From Auanema rhodensis (lineage: Eukaryota; Nematoda; Chromadorea; Rhabditida; Rhabditidae), in NCBI GenBank assembly GCA_964057225.1, contig OZ059894.1, positions 16,832,476 through 16,896,475 of the forward strand: a DNA stretch of 64,000 bases. Direction: 5' to 3'. Shown here one piece after another: positions 12,270-25,093 of the stretch. Each line of letters starts with the position of its first letter. Within the stretch, counting starts at the first letter, position 1. The notes under the pieces are model-generated. The model was given only the letters and a program-made list of their open reading frames with translations. It did no database searches and was not told the origin of the DNA. Made by a program: the position numbers and the translations under genes.

Positions 12270-15200
12270 TAATTATGTAACATCAAGGAAGTAAATAAAG
12301 CTCAATGGGATTAGAGCACAGCTCAAACTCGAAAGAACACCATCACGTGGTGCAGAAGTGAATTAATGGGCAAATCCCCCTAATCTCGCAGTTCATAAAA
12401 AACAGATAGTTTGTATATTTATGCATAAGATGCATTTTAGTATAAAATTATAAATTATATAATATATAATATGTAATGATGAAAAAGAAACTTTATATTA
12501 AAGACTGCTGCTTATTATCCACTATGCAACCTCAGCATGAACAGGCTTTGCTTTCTTCTTCATGGAAAGCTAAGTCTGAAGCAAAGTCCAAAAAAAATCG
12601 ATGGGCTCTGCCATATGTTATCCAGACTGAGTAAAACGAAATAATTATACGCAATGCGTAATATGGAGAAAAAGGCAGTCGTAAAAGCAGTAGTATACTC
12701 ATAGAAACAATAAATAAATTCTACGAATAGTTTGATTTTTTTACTGACGCATACTTTCTTTCTTTTTTTTTCAAATATGTATGTTTAGAATTTAAAAAAA
12801 AAGTACTAATGTTTAAATTAAAAGATTACAACAACAAATACTACAACAAACTTTAAAATCGATTAAAAGAAGCATGAATATTTTGAAAATATGAAAGGAG
12901 AAAAGTAGAAAATATAGGGAGTAGCTAGGCATTATGGAAAAGATCGATTCCAGAATATTCGGAAAGGTCACGTGACCCAGTGATGAATAAATGGCTGGTG
13001 ACATAATTTGTATAATACAATGCATGTTTCGATAATTTCGAAACAAGAAAGAAAAACTTCAAATTTCAGTAAATTGAAAATCACAATAGAAAATAAGCTG
13101 AATTGCCATTACAATATTTTTACTAAACTTTCAAAAAAAAAAAAGCTTTGCATGAGGAAAGTATTGATTTATCTCTTTTTTTTTTCTCTTTTTCTTATTT
13201 CACAAAAGATTGTTTTAAATTGAAACGTAATAGAATATAATTTTGAGAATTATAATTGTATCAAGAAATATGTAATTTTTAAAACCAAAGAATTAGGAAA
13301 TAATATAATTTAGATATTGCAAGAATATATTCAGCGAACATGGGTTAAATGAAGAATATTAATATCATTAAGAACAGATAGATATAATTATATTAAAAGA
13401 AAGTGAAAGAAAAGAAAAGGCCGTTATTCTATGGGAATTAATATTTTTCTAAATATTATCAATTTTATGTCGACTATTTAGGTATAATATGTCATTGTTC
13501 ATACGAAATAAATGACATTGTGAAGAAAAGTTTCAAGTCAATCTAGTGTTGTTTTTGACATTTTTTACAGATAATTTTTTTAAACTTTGTTATCTTTTGC
13601 GCTATCTATCCATTGAATACTGTTAATGAATATATACGTTTTTCATTTTGATTGTGCTTTATATAATTATGAACTAAAATAGCGTTTAATGAATTTATTA
13701 GATAAGGCTATAGATCAAGTTTTAAATAAGTATTAAATGATGTTAGAATTATAAATAAATCTTTAAAAAATTTTAAATGTTCACAAATCTTTTAGAGATC
13801 TTTATTTAGTGAACAATCCATAAAGGTGAACATCTAAAATGAAAACTTGGCTTTCCCATCGGGACAAGATATGCTCCTCCCATATCATTCTAAGACCATT
13901 CTCAAAACACAAATGTTGACTCGTTTTTAACCAAAAATGGGCATTAGGTTTGAATAAAAAATATTCATACATATATATATAGAAAAAATAGATTAAGGAG
14001 CAGCTATGGTAACAAATGTTTCTTTGAAGCTAAATTTAAGTTTAACGTTGTTATAACGGGAATTGGCTTTTTGATCAGGTTTTTCATGAAAAGAACAATT
14101 GAAATGTTTTTTTTTAATTTGCAGTGTTCGAATGCTAGACAAAGAAAAATGATGATGGTGTTTTTCTTTGAGAACTTAATCTTATTCATTCATCGTGAAT
14201 GAAACGTTTGCAAAGGCCTCATGTAGTTTTACAGCTCTATATGTAATAATTTGTTTCATGCAATGAAACTCTTCTAATCAGATTCTTCTTCATTTATCTA
14301 TCCGAAGGATTATGTTTTGAGTTTTCAAGATATGAAAGATAAATGAAAATATGTTTTGTGTTTCGAAGTAAAATTCATTAGAAAGAGAGAAGGACGGTCA
14401 GAAAAAATAAAAACAATTTGGGGAAAAAAGTATGAATGGATCCTTAACAAACATATGTATGAAAAGGAATATCAGCAGAGATGATAGAAAGGTTACCCGC
14501 CTAAATGTCACAATGTCTTTTTTTTGGTTTGTAATTACTCATAAGAGTCTTCATCACCTGTTCATGTCAGATTCTGAATCTCTAATAAAACATCTGTCTC
14601 AAACCGAACAAGTATCATTGCTCTGCCATCAGTTTTTGATTACAAACGTAATCAATTTCGAATAATCAATTTGATATAGTGATATGGAAATTTGAAGATC
14701 ATGCTTCTGATAAATATGTCAAATGTATACATCCCACAATCCACAAACCAATAAAAATAAAGACAAGATGAGACGTAAACCTAAATGATTTTCGATTCTT
14801 GAAGATGGATATCTACGTAAAGAGTAAAAAAACAATGAAAATCTTTTGTTTTGTTTTACACCAGACCTGTAACATCTTTTCTCAAAAAATATTCTCATAT
14901 CTCAATTCAGTTGCATTGCAAATAATTAAGACGAAGGGTTCTGAAAATAAAATATTTAATAGAGCATTGTTTCTTCATCTTGTAAATGACCAAATATGGG
15001 AAGATTACATCAATCTTTTGAGCTTTCATGTTTTCAAACTATTCTCAATCAAATTAGATATCGATATTATTGTTGAAGTTTGACAACTTGAATATATTCC
15101 ATGGAATAGAAAACTTAGAAACATTCTATGTTAATTTGAACAGAGTTATAGTTTCTGTACCATGTAGGCATAAAAATGAATAAATAACTATAGTGCATAC

Positions 15201-15396
15201 TACGGTATGAAACAAAAAAATACAGTTTCTGTTGGCTTTTTTATAATATTTGTTGAGAGCAAATATTGAGGGAAATTAAACAAGATCTACAATATAAATT
15301 CCTGGATACTTACATCGTGCTCAATCATTTTCACTGCTTCCTAATAGTTTAGGCTCGGTTCTATTTTTCCTTCGTACTCATTACTAATGTTTTCAG
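12270..15396. other. Gene-poor intergenic region
   Basis: About 3.1 kb, very AT-rich, with no spliced coding model. Open frames at 14432-14665 and 14799-15083 (77 and 94 codons) lack splice, signal or family support and use AT-rich codons. It contains the 12-bp E-box palindrome at 12966. The end is the promoter of the lipase gene at 15397. Confidence 0.55.
12966..12977. promoter_or_regulatory. Perfect 12-bp palindrome with a CACGTG E-box core
   Basis: GGTCACGTGACC is its own reverse complement and contains GTCACGTGAC, the site type bound by HLH-30/TFEB and other bHLH-leucine-zipper factors (established for the family). It stands out in AT-rich DNA. It lies 2.4 kb from the lipase start and 0.7 kb after the microprotein. 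Function is inferred only. Confidence 0.35.
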
Positions 15397-17016
15397 ATGT
15401 ATAGGTCGCTGTTTCTATTATGCTTAATCTATATTATAAGAATACATGCCATGTATCCAGTAAATCAAGGCTATAACGAAACTGAAGCTAAGTTTCTAAT
15501 TAGGCTTTCCGCCGGAACTTATGGGGAACTGCAAGATATTCACTCGTGTTTGCAGTAATCACCTTCATTAGAATCATATTTTGATGTATATTTATCTTTT
15601 AGTACTGGAAATAATAATAATGAAGTCAGAACCCTTTTAAAAATTAATAAAGAAAGTTGTGACGTTTTAAACAACCCATGTGAAGGGTACATTGGTAAGT
15701 ATTTATGTTTATTTATTTTTTTTTGGGTCAACTATTTTAGTTAGTTAAAATACAATAATGAATAATATTTTCAGCTGTCGTTGATTCAGATAAAGTGTTA
15801 TATGTCGTATTTCGAGGAACAAAGACTAACGTAATCTTTTTTTTAAATAACTCGTCTTCATATATCATTTCAGACGCAACTTTTATTAGAAGGATGGGCT
15901 ACCACTAAGCCAGGGGATAACTTCTTCGGTATGGGACATGTGAGTTAGCGAAAACTTTTTTTTTACTTTGATTATTTGCTATCAGAAGATTGAAGTTTTT
16001 TCAAACGAGTTTCTCTGTTGTATTGCAAATAAAGACTAGTTCACGTATATACTGACATACATACATATGTTGGCAAACGTTACATTCAAATTCATCTTAC
16101 ATATAGAATCAAACAAATCAGTTGATCTTTTGAATCTTAGCTATAACAACATGACATTATATTAAGTGTTCTTCAGATCAGTTCATACTTTATGAGAGGT
16201 CACCTACTTCTGTGGCCCGAGTTAAATAACATCTTAACAAGTGCCAAGTATACGGTACGTTTTTTCATCTTCGATAAAATTCAAATTAAGTTCATAGGAT
16301 TACGTAGCTGTGTTTACTGGTCATTCTTTAGGAGGTGCTTTAGCGGCATTAGCGGCGGCTAGAACTGTTGTAGAAGGTATTGAACCACAAAATTGTAAAA
16401 AGTACAATACACAATTGTCTTAGGAATTCGCCCTGCCAATCGAATGAGGGTAGTGACTTTTGGAGAACCTAGAGTAGGCGACCGTCAATTTGGTATGGCC
16501 TTTGATAATATGATACCAAATAGGTTATATGACCTTATAAGCATTATATTAAAATTAAAATTGTAGTTTCCGAGTTGTTTATCGTCAAGATATTGTGCCA
16601 CATATGCCAGGTTGTGCGAAGGATCGATCTAATCACAGCCTAACAGCTGATGATAGTTTGCCATGTGATCCAGACGATTTATATTCACCTTATCATCACG
16701 GACTAGAAATATGGTATTAATATTATTCATTAATATATTTAAAAATTATGTGTTAATTGGCAGGTATCCTGAATCCATGACGATTAATTCTTCTTATATT
16801 GAATGTAGAGGACAGCCAATTAGTGAAGATTTTGCGTGTTCTAATCAATTCAAATATAAAGCCAAATATTATTCATCATACATAGATGATCATCGAACAT
16901 ATTTCGGTGTAAAAGTAAGTTTTGCTATCCTATTGAGTTCAAAATTAATTAAAATATTCTAGGTACCATCATATGGAAAAACAGGTTGTAACGATATGTA
17001 CCCACAAGGATATTAA
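15397..17016 (+). CDS. Secreted class 3 lipase (lipase A)
   Basis: Ten exons (15397-15554, 15603-15694, 15775-15830, 15874-15939, 16177-16254, 16298-16376, 16424-16523, 16567-16713, 16764-16914, 16963-17016) give 326 residues. Residues 1 to about 18 are a signal peptide, so the enzyme is secreted or lumenal. VVFRGTK marks the oxyanion region. GHSLGG carries the nucleophile S160; D218 (RQDIVP) and H254 (YHHGLEIWYP) complete the Ser-Asp-His triad of the fungal-type class 3 lipases. Several cysteines in the N- and C-terminal parts probably form disulfides. It would hydrolyse acylglycerol or phospholipid esters; the substrate is unknown. The ATG follows TTTTCAG with no gap, a likely trans-splice site. 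An AATAAA lies at 17080. A paralogue with matching exon lengths is at 56916-58505. Confidence 0.93.
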
Positions 17017-17079
17017 AACGTTGAGGATAGCACATGGAATGATCTCAAAATGAATATGTTCTTTATCAAAAATATTTTA

Positions 17080-17085
17080 AATAAA
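17080..17085 (+). terminator. Poly(A) signal of lipase A
   Basis: AATAAA 64 bp after the lipase stop codon and only 32 bp before the stop of the convergent minus-strand gene, so the two 3' untranslated regions probably overlap. Confidence 0.6.
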
Positions 17086-17116
17086 TGCTTTTTTTAATTA
17101 AATTTAATTCCATCAT

Positions 17117-17824
17117 TTAATGAAGCTCATTTTTTGAATCCTCTGCAGGAAGCAAAATTTTGACATTGTTTTCATCAGCACTTCTCCGGTTTTTCTTTAA
17201 CTTTTTCAGCTGCTTCTTTAATTCTTTTATTTCTCGTCTTGTATCACTAAGCCTTTTTCTGTTGAATGATTCATTGCTAAAATAAAGAAATTTCTTCAGT
17301 TTTTGTAAAACTGTTAGAAATGGCTTAGACTCACTTGGGAATATAATTTTCCGATGAGGTTACAAGACCTTTGCGTTTAGTTATAGGTTTTTTGGTAGGT
17401 TCAAGTTTATCTTTCTCATTTCGCTCTTTCCATCTATCCAAAATGATGTCTAACTCATCTTTTGTGGCTAAGAGAAGACATGTTTTACCACTATTTGTTA
17501 TCGGTAAATCCTAATTAAATAAACAAAAATTGTGATGATACAGAGGTTATTTTTTTTAAACATTTGTTTAAGAAATTGGGTTATTATTGAAATATAACTA
17601 CTTACTTGACCATTTTGATATAAAGGCAACACAATCCAATCATCTAGATCTGATTTTTGAGGACGAGAAGATGATAAATAGAGAATCGAAATATTCTTAA
17701 TGAGTTTAGTGAAATCAATATCACCTTCAGGAACTTTTAGTGGCTATAATATATATTCAATAATAAAATTATAAAAAGAATAAAAAATTCAAAAATTCAA
17801 TAACTTACACACCTCGTACACCAT
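17117..17824 (-). CDS. Small lysine-rich coiled-coil protein, unknown
   Basis: Four exons (17813-17824, 17606-17743, 17335-17510, 17117-17276) join to 161 residues. The first exon is only MVYE and follows AAATCAG by two bases, so the start is probably trans-spliced. The middle contains a compact segment (ILYLSSS...DDWIVLPLYQNGQ) and the C-terminal part is a basic coiled coil (RREIKELKKQLKKLKKNRR). No signal peptide or membrane segment. No family was recognised. It converges on lipase A with 100 bp between the stop codons. Confidence 0.75.
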
Positions 17825-18583
17825 CACTGATTTAAATTTGAATTAAAAGCCGGAAAACAGTTGCCTAGCACTTTGCATGCGTATCAGTTAATTAGAATAT
17901 TGGAATTTTCTGCTAATTTCCTGATATCCGAAACGAAAGTTTTTTATTTCAACAGAATAAACAAAAAAAACAAATTAAAAAAATGAAAATGATTAGAAAT
18001 AAAACTGTTGTATTTCAAAAAACTAAAACTTTATTCTAAAATCTTGATAATGTAGTAGTACTTTTGCGTTCAAGATAATCGATAAGAGAAAATGATAACT
18101 GTTCAGAATAAATAGTCAAAATTCCAAAACATTTGAAGATTAATGTATATATCTTTTTCTTTAATAATAACATATGAATATGTTTATAATATAAATATAA
18201 TGCAATGAAGCATTATGATTTGTGACCAGAAATAATGAAACCAAAAGCTATGTCACTCATAATTTCATTGAGATATGTATGTATGCTAATCTATCGGAAG
18301 CAATGTCATTAATATCTGATTCTTACGATATGAAAGGATATGTTTTTATTTTAAATCTTTCAACAATCGTGAATAATGGATTTCTTTCAGGTCTGCTTAT
18401 CTTATTTTGTGTACATGAGGTACTTTGTAAATATTTTTCTGAAATCAGATAGAATTATCATAATATATGTATATGTATAAATAGATGAATAGATAGATAA
18501 TTTATTGCGTAGTAATGAAAAAAGCATATAACATTATTAGAATTCTCTTTGGTTTTGTTTCAGATGATCTTCAATTGAAAAAG
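17825..18583. other. Intergenic
   Basis: About 0.75 kb between the start of the coiled-coil gene and the end of the Ground-like gene, both on the minus strand. AT-rich. The open frame at 18222-18452 has no support. Confidence 0.5.
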
Positions 18584-21500
18584 TTACATTCTTAATGAAT
18601 GGATTGGCAAATGTTTCTTCCGGCGTACGCGCTTGTGTGGTTGTTCTTCTTGTTGTTGTATGAGAGTTTCTGGGGTTTGTTCTTCTTTATCGACGCTTTC
18701 AGCATCATATGGTGTGCCATAAATCAGCATAAATCTGAAACAAAAGATTTTGCAAAGATGATATGTAGGTTTACATACTTTCCGTCGATTTCAAGTTTGC
18801 AAACCAAGTCGCCGGCAAAATGTACTGTTTGAGCAAAATCTCCTAGTGATACAACACTTTCAAAGGGATGGTCAAACATTTCTTCACTTTTAGACTGAAT
18901 TAGATAGAGATATTTGTAAACATGGTAAACAAGGATAAATACCTGTATCATATTAGCAATTTTTCCAATATTGCACATATTGAATACAGGATCCTTTTTA
19001 ACGTCTTGAACAACATCTTCAACTAAGTTATTTAACATCAAGTTACAACAAACATAACCTGAATGAAGTTAATATTAGAGATTATAATTGTTTTAATTTA
19101 TTTACCGGAAGGATTGTGAAAACATGTTGGAAGAGGTACTTCTAGTTTTGGAGGATAATAGAACTTTGATGCTTTACCATCACTATATGGTGTCTTTTTT
19201 CCTCTATCAATCTGAATTATTTGATTTAATTCAATTAGTTAATACTTGAAAACAAACACGTGAACCAGATCCACCAACCAAAGGTTTTGTTCCATTTGAA
19301 TCAGGACCATCATTCTCTTCGGAATCATCCTCATTGGAAAACTAAACTCAATTTAAATTTTAGCTAAAAAAACAAATTATTCTTTTTTCACCTCTTCTTC
19401 GATTTCAACATCATTTTCTTCTAATTCCTTCTTAGCATTTTCCGCCGATTCATCTTGTTCTTCCTCAGATCCGTTTTGAGTTTTTTTACTTTGAAGTTTT
19501 TTTCGATCAACTGTTGCATCTTTTACATTTCCTTTTTTAACGTTCTGAGCGGATGTGCTGACTTTTTTTTTTGATTTTGCGTCGCTTGTTTTTTCTTCTT
19601 TCGGTTTTGATTTAGTTTTGGGCTTTTCCTTTTTTGTTTTTTGATTGGGCTCCTTTTCTTTTCTTTTTTCTTGCTTTTCTTCTTTCTTTGACAGCTTATC
19701 CGATTTCCTATCATGCTTCTTCTTTTTGCTCTTCTTTGATGAGTAAGAACTTATATCATTTTCATCCTCATTTTCGAATTCTTCTTCTTCGTTGTCGGCA
19801 ATGATATCCTCAATATCTTCTTCTTCTTCTTCATTTTCATTTGAAAAAGTTTTCTCCTCATCTGAGTCAAAGTACTCATCAGCATCCTTTACTTTTCCCT
19901 TTTTGCTTAATTTGTGTTTCTTTTCTTTCTTCTTCTGAAACACATTATAAGAAAAATATGAATTAGTGACATACCGTCTTTTCCTTTTCTTTTTTCTTTT
20001 TTTTATCTTTTACTTCTTCCTTATTGCTTCCTTTTTTGCTATTTTTATCATTCTTCTTTTTCTCTTTCGTTTTCTTCTTAAGCTTGTCTTTTTTATTTTG
20101 TTTTGATTTTTTCTGTATTAATTCAAATAAAAATAAATAAATCAGAGTTTATTTACCTTGTTCTTTCCATGTTCATCTTCATCGTCTTCATCATCTTTCT
20201 CTTCGTCATCCTCATCCTCATGTTTACCTTTTGTTTTTTTCTTTTTTTTCTTTCCCTTTTCTTCGCTATCTTTATCTTCATCAGAATTCTTCTCATCCTC
20301 ATCGCTTTCTGTCTTTTTATGCTTTTTCTTGCCATCTTCGTCTTCATCTTCGTCATCGTCTTTTTCTTCGTCTTCGTCTTCATTCTCATCTTCATCTTCA
20401 TCTTCATCATCGTCTTCATCTTCATTTGATTCGTCGTCGTCCTCATCAGAGTCGTCATCATCTTCATTACTGTCGTCATCTTCTTCTGGTCGCTCCGAAT
20501 ATGTATTCGGACTTGGAATTACAGGATAAGTGTCAGTGGGTACAGGAGGAGCAGGAGCATAAACTGCTTGATTGGGTTGAGGTGGTGGAGGTGGCGGCGG
20601 AGGTGGAGGTGGTGGAGGAACAGTGGGAGTCACAGGAGGAGCCGAATTATAATTTCCCGTATTTGTCAAACGGTACTTATCATTCACAGCGTTTCTCTGA
20701 TCATTCTGTTCATCATATCTCTCATTGTATTTCTGCTTCTTTTTTCTATTTTTTGGATTAGCTTGATCTCGAGCTATTTTACCTCTTTCAAGTTCTAACA
20801 CCGTTTCAGCTGTTCCGCTATGCTCTGTTACTGTCTCTTCCACAAATCTCTGAAAGAAAAAACAATACTGGTTAAATAAGCTATAATTGATCTTACCGTA
20901 TCAGTTTTACCAGCAAAATCAATTATTCTTGGTGTGTCAGTACCAAACTGCGTTATTCGATCAAGTATCATTTTGGCTTTTGAGTTTGTCGGATCTGTTG
21001 CCGACGTATTGTTCGTTGATGGAGTAAACTGATGGAAACGATTTGATGGAGTAGCTGTGGTTCCTTTTGTTGTTGTAGTAGTTGTAGCAGTAGTTTGTCT
21101 TGTAGTAGTCGCGGTAGTTGCATGTCTAGTAGTTGTTCGCATCGTTGTTCGAACTGTTGGTTCAATTCCCGAAACACTAGCCCTCTGAGCAAAAGAAGAT
21201 ACAGGTATATTGGAATTAGGTAATGCTGACGGCCACATCATAGTCTTTAAAGGCGCTGGTGGAACTTGTGGGTTTCTAGGAGGAGTTGGAGCTGAAGAAC
21301 GAGTGGAAGCACTAGGTTGAGTGCTGGTTATTGGTTTTAGAGAAGGTAATACGGTTTTAGTCGTAGGATGAACTACCTGTACACAAGAAACATGTTGTTA
21401 CATATATAAATTGAAAGAAAAAAACCTGTGGAGGTCGTTGTAATTCACGATTTACTGGTTTCTTTTCATTGCTAACATCCTTTAATTGTTATGAACTAAT

Positions 21501-22153
21501 TTAGCTCAAACTAATGTTTAAACGTACCCCTATAGTAGCTAAAGCTGGGAATGTTTCAAACTCATCTCCTATAATTGCTCTTTCGAAAGAATCTATAGGA
21601 TCCAGATGATATTGCTAAAAAGGTAAATTGGTATTAAGGATCATCTTTCAAACTTTAACCGACCAATGTTTTAGAACCTCGAGTAATAGGTCGTTTACGC
21701 TTGAGTTCACTATCAACTACACGCTTCAATTAAAATTTTTTATATATTTTTAATACTTTTTAGAAAATACCGATCGTGTACTTCGTGTAGTAGCTTCGGT
21801 TTCTTCACTTGTCGGCTCAAGAGTGTAATGTATTTTTGCTTCAGATGTCTGCTTACGACGTAGATCAAACCCATTCAGCAGATATTGCATCTGAAACATG
21901 AACAGTTTGTCGAGTTCGAATTGATGAAAAGACATGGAGTAAAGACCATGGGTTGTACGTTGACTCCTCTGATTTGGAATTTTTCATCCTTCACCCGCAG
22001 ACAGGAGCCATGCACTTTTCCTACAAGAAAATTATAAAAAGAATATCAGAAGGTTGTGAGAGAAAAACGGAAAACTAAATGTTTACCTGGTTCACAGACA
22101 CATTCTATCCCCACTAAGGACGTGGATAGTATTAAAAGTGTATAGAGAAGCAT
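18584..22153 (-). CDS. Ground-like (Grl) hedgehog-related secreted protein with a giant charged insert
   Basis: Fifteen exons (22087-22153, 21947-22020, 21771-21890, 21664-21723, 21528-21614, 21426-21479, 20897-21376, 20157-20849, 19975-20112, 19392-19934, 19258-19341, 19106-19211, 18943-19058, 18779-18894, 18584-18734) give 962 residues. Residues 1-17 are a signal peptide. About 155-314 is Thr-rich, with a poly-Pro run near 375. About 395-800 is extremely charged: Asp/Glu blocks alternating with Lys blocks. Residues 830-925 match the nematode Ground-like domain: TCF..PSGYVCCN, CN.GKIANMIQ, SLGDFAQTVHFAGDLVCKLE and a closing YGTPYD. Grl proteins belong to the nematode hedgehog-related families, linked to cuticle and epithelia. 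Known members are much shorter, so the insert is unusual. The donor after exon 4 (GTCGGT) is weak. Confidence 0.88.
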
Positions 22154-22953
22154 TCAAACAAGTGTATTTTTGAGAAAATTTTTCTTTAATATGTTTCGAT
22201 ATATAGAATAACAATAAATTTATTGAAAATAGTTACTTACCTAGAAGATTTATTCAAGGGAAGTCAAATAAAGAAAATATAACAAAGAATAACGTCCGAG
22301 TAGCGAAGTAAAGCTCTTTCGAATGAAGTGAAAGAGATATAATTGATGATAAATCTTGTCAATTCTGACCTATCCACTTTCAAACTGGTTACTCTATGAA
22401 GTATCTCACTTCATTAGCGAGATTAATCATAGTTTTGAATTTCGAACGAGCGACACGGATGATGTGTTGATAGGATATGGATCACGATGATCATGTTGTG
22501 GTGATCATATCAATGCCTATAGAAGAGTTCTTGTTTTCTTGTTCCTGCCTCTCCGAGTCATCTTGTGAATGGCCTTAATCGAAGACAATCATCCATCCGT
22601 GATTACTAAACCTGTGTATACACAGTACTTTCACTGTCTATCTGTAAGATTAAGCCAAGCCTTAGATAACTGGTAAAGGTGTTTTCACATATCTCATTAG
22701 TCTTATTCGATCTTGTAGTGCCGGATTAAAAAATTGGTGAAAGCGCTAAATCCTAGATATTTGCAATCGTTATCTTCAATTGGAGTTGGACAGTATTAAA
22801 CAGTTTTTTCGTATTTTCTATTAAACAGGATTTTTCACGGATGTTGTAATATTTTTGAGCATTTTGTAATTTTCCTGAGTTTATTCAATGATAATGAAAT
22901 TTTTATTACAATTCTAGGCGAGAAATATTTTCATACAGGCACATTATGAAAAA
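22154..22953. other. Intergenic; presumed promoter of the Ground-like gene
   Basis: Between the Grl start and the end of the Rh channel gene, both on the minus strand. Around 22478-22512 several TGATCA-type half-palindromes and an ATCAC/GTGAT inverted pair cluster. No specific factor was recognised. Confidence 0.5.
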
Positions 22954-25093
22954 TTAAATTTCTTTTTGTGAAAGTGGTGTGTAATCATTGATTTCTACAC
23001 GATCAATCTTGGTTACAATCTGAAATATTATAATTTTAATTCAAAAGATAAATTTTCAAAACATACTCTAGTAATGAAATCATAGTCTCCTGGAGTCTCG
23101 AAGTAATCACCATCAGCATAGAGCTCAGTGTCACGAACTTGGTTCCAGATTTTCAATCTGAGGATGAAGCCTGCAAACGGATTGTATTATATGATTTTCT
23201 ATCATAATTTTATACCAGTGATTATTCCAGAGACGATAGCTCCAACCAAGACAAGTCCAAGACCGATGAGCTGATGAAGAGCTTGAGTATTGACATCAAA
23301 TCCGTTCTCGTTGGTGCTGCTCTTAAGTCCGGGGTAGATGGTGTTCAAGCTGGAAAAAATAAAAGATTTTAAGATCTCAAAACAAACAGAAATACCTAGA
23401 TCCGTAAGCAGATGGATCATAGTATAAAACAAAGACAACGGAGAAAAGACCAGCAAGGACTCCTGGCATACCGTGAAGGTTATGAACTCCGCAAGTATCA
23501 TGGAATCCCATCTTGTTAAGAGCAGGCTTAAATAGAAATTGAATGACTCTTTTTGTTCATATTTAAGATCTTACAGTCAAGTATCTGTATCCCAAAACAG
23601 AGATAGCTCCGGCGATTACTCCGACAATCATGGCGTGAAGTGGGGTGAGAACAACATTGGCAGTGGTTCCAATGGCAACTCCTCCAGCAAGGGTTGAGTT
23701 AGCGATGTGGACCATGTCGAATTTCTTCTGTAGTCACGGTTGGTTAAGAACAAAATAGATGAATTGATTTCTTACGTGATGCTCAGTAGCTTGAGAGACA
23801 ATGAAGGTAGTAATGGTGCAAGCTACCAAAGAAAGGAAGGTATTAGCAACGGCTCTTTGGCGAGCATCGGCAGGCTCAGCAACAGCAGCATTGAAGGATG
23901 GCCAGAAGACCCAGAGGAAGATAGCTCCTGAGGATTTAATTATTTTCTGATTTTAGGTTAGATATTACCGATCATAGCAAAGATATCAGTGTGATAGATG
24001 GAACCTTCATTTTCGCTTTCTTGTTGAGACTTCTTGGCGAAAGTTCTTGAGCAGGCAAGTCCGAAGTAGGCTCCGAAAGCGTGAACAATGATAGATCCTC
24101 CGACATCATTAACCTGTATTGCGTTATATTGAAAGAGAAGAGACCAAGATAGTTCTTACATGGAAACTGTGAACAACGTGATGTTCGATGAAAAGGGCAA
24201 CAGGGGTTTCGATAAGAGACATGAGAAGGTATTGAACTGGGGAAAGTTTTCCCAACATGGCTCCCATTGAGATCAAGACAACAGCAGCAGCAAAATCGGC
24301 GGTGAGGAGCCTTCAAATAGCATGATTCAAATTAGAAAATAAAATTTAGTATATCGTACTGCTCGAGACCAATAGTGAACTTTCCGTGGTGTTGGAAATC
24401 GTGGCTCATGAATCCACGAACAAGCATACCCCACTCAATAGTGAAGCAAGCAAGAAGAAGATTGATAGAGACCGCAGAGAATCCATATCTCTGAAGCATA
24501 TACTCATATTGTTTTATTCTTATTTTTAGGTTTATTCATATTTTATTTATTGCGTTCTTAACTCACCTTAAGGAAAGTCATAAGGAATCCGAAACCAATG
24601 AAGATCATAACGTGAACATCTTGGAAAACTATAACAAAAGGTAAATTAACTATGTCTCTATACTATATATAAATATAAATATATATTTCTATTTTTTTAT
24701 TTAAGATTTCATTTCATGAAGGCTATGTTGTTGTTGATAAGTTGAAATTATTCTTAGAATATTAAGTTCCACGTAAAAGTTTGATTACGTGAACTTGTGT
24801 ATACTACTATACCATTTCTAATTTATTGCTGTCGAATGAGTGGTTGCATGTGTTTTAGAATTTTTTTAAGATACGGAATTGTTGCTCACGTGGATATTGA
24901 CTTGTAGTCTTTGGTTGGTCTTCTGGTCCGTTTGGCATAGTATTCTCATCATATTTGGCAAAAAGGCCGAATAAGACCATAAAAATGGCCTGAAGCAGAC
25001 AGTAACTGATAAATTAATTTATGATTTTTTGTAACTAACCTGGAAGAGAACCACTAAGATGGTAAACTGATTTTTCTGGAAGGCTGATGCCAT
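22954..25093 (-). CDS. rhr-1: Rhesus-type ammonium/CO2 channel
   Basis: Twelve exons (25040-25093, 24890-24989, 24567-24628, 24360-24490, 24160-24310, 23969-24113, 23776-23927, 23575-23727, 23396-23526, 23216-23349, 23067-23170, 22954-23019) give 460 residues, the usual length of worm and vertebrate Rh proteins. Landmarks are [20 protein letters not shown] near residue 53, the first pore histidine H178 in [19 protein letters not shown], the [10 protein letters not shown] stretch, [12 protein letters not shown] and the second pore histidine in [10 protein letters not shown] (333-339). This is the Rh rather than the Amt branch. The protein should span the membrane 11-12 times and pass NH3/NH4+ or CO2. 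TTTCAG lies 10 bp before the ATG. Whether it is closer to worm rhr-1 or rhr-2 cannot be settled here. Confidence 0.95.

Noticed and set aside
14799-15083. 94-codon open frame upstream of lipase A
   Set aside because: AT-biased codons, no signal, no acceptor near the start, no recognised family.
19523-20761. Several long open frames on both strands in the charged part of the Ground-like gene
   Set aside because: They are shadows of GAA/GAT/AAA-rich codons; only one frame has correct splice phases on both sides.
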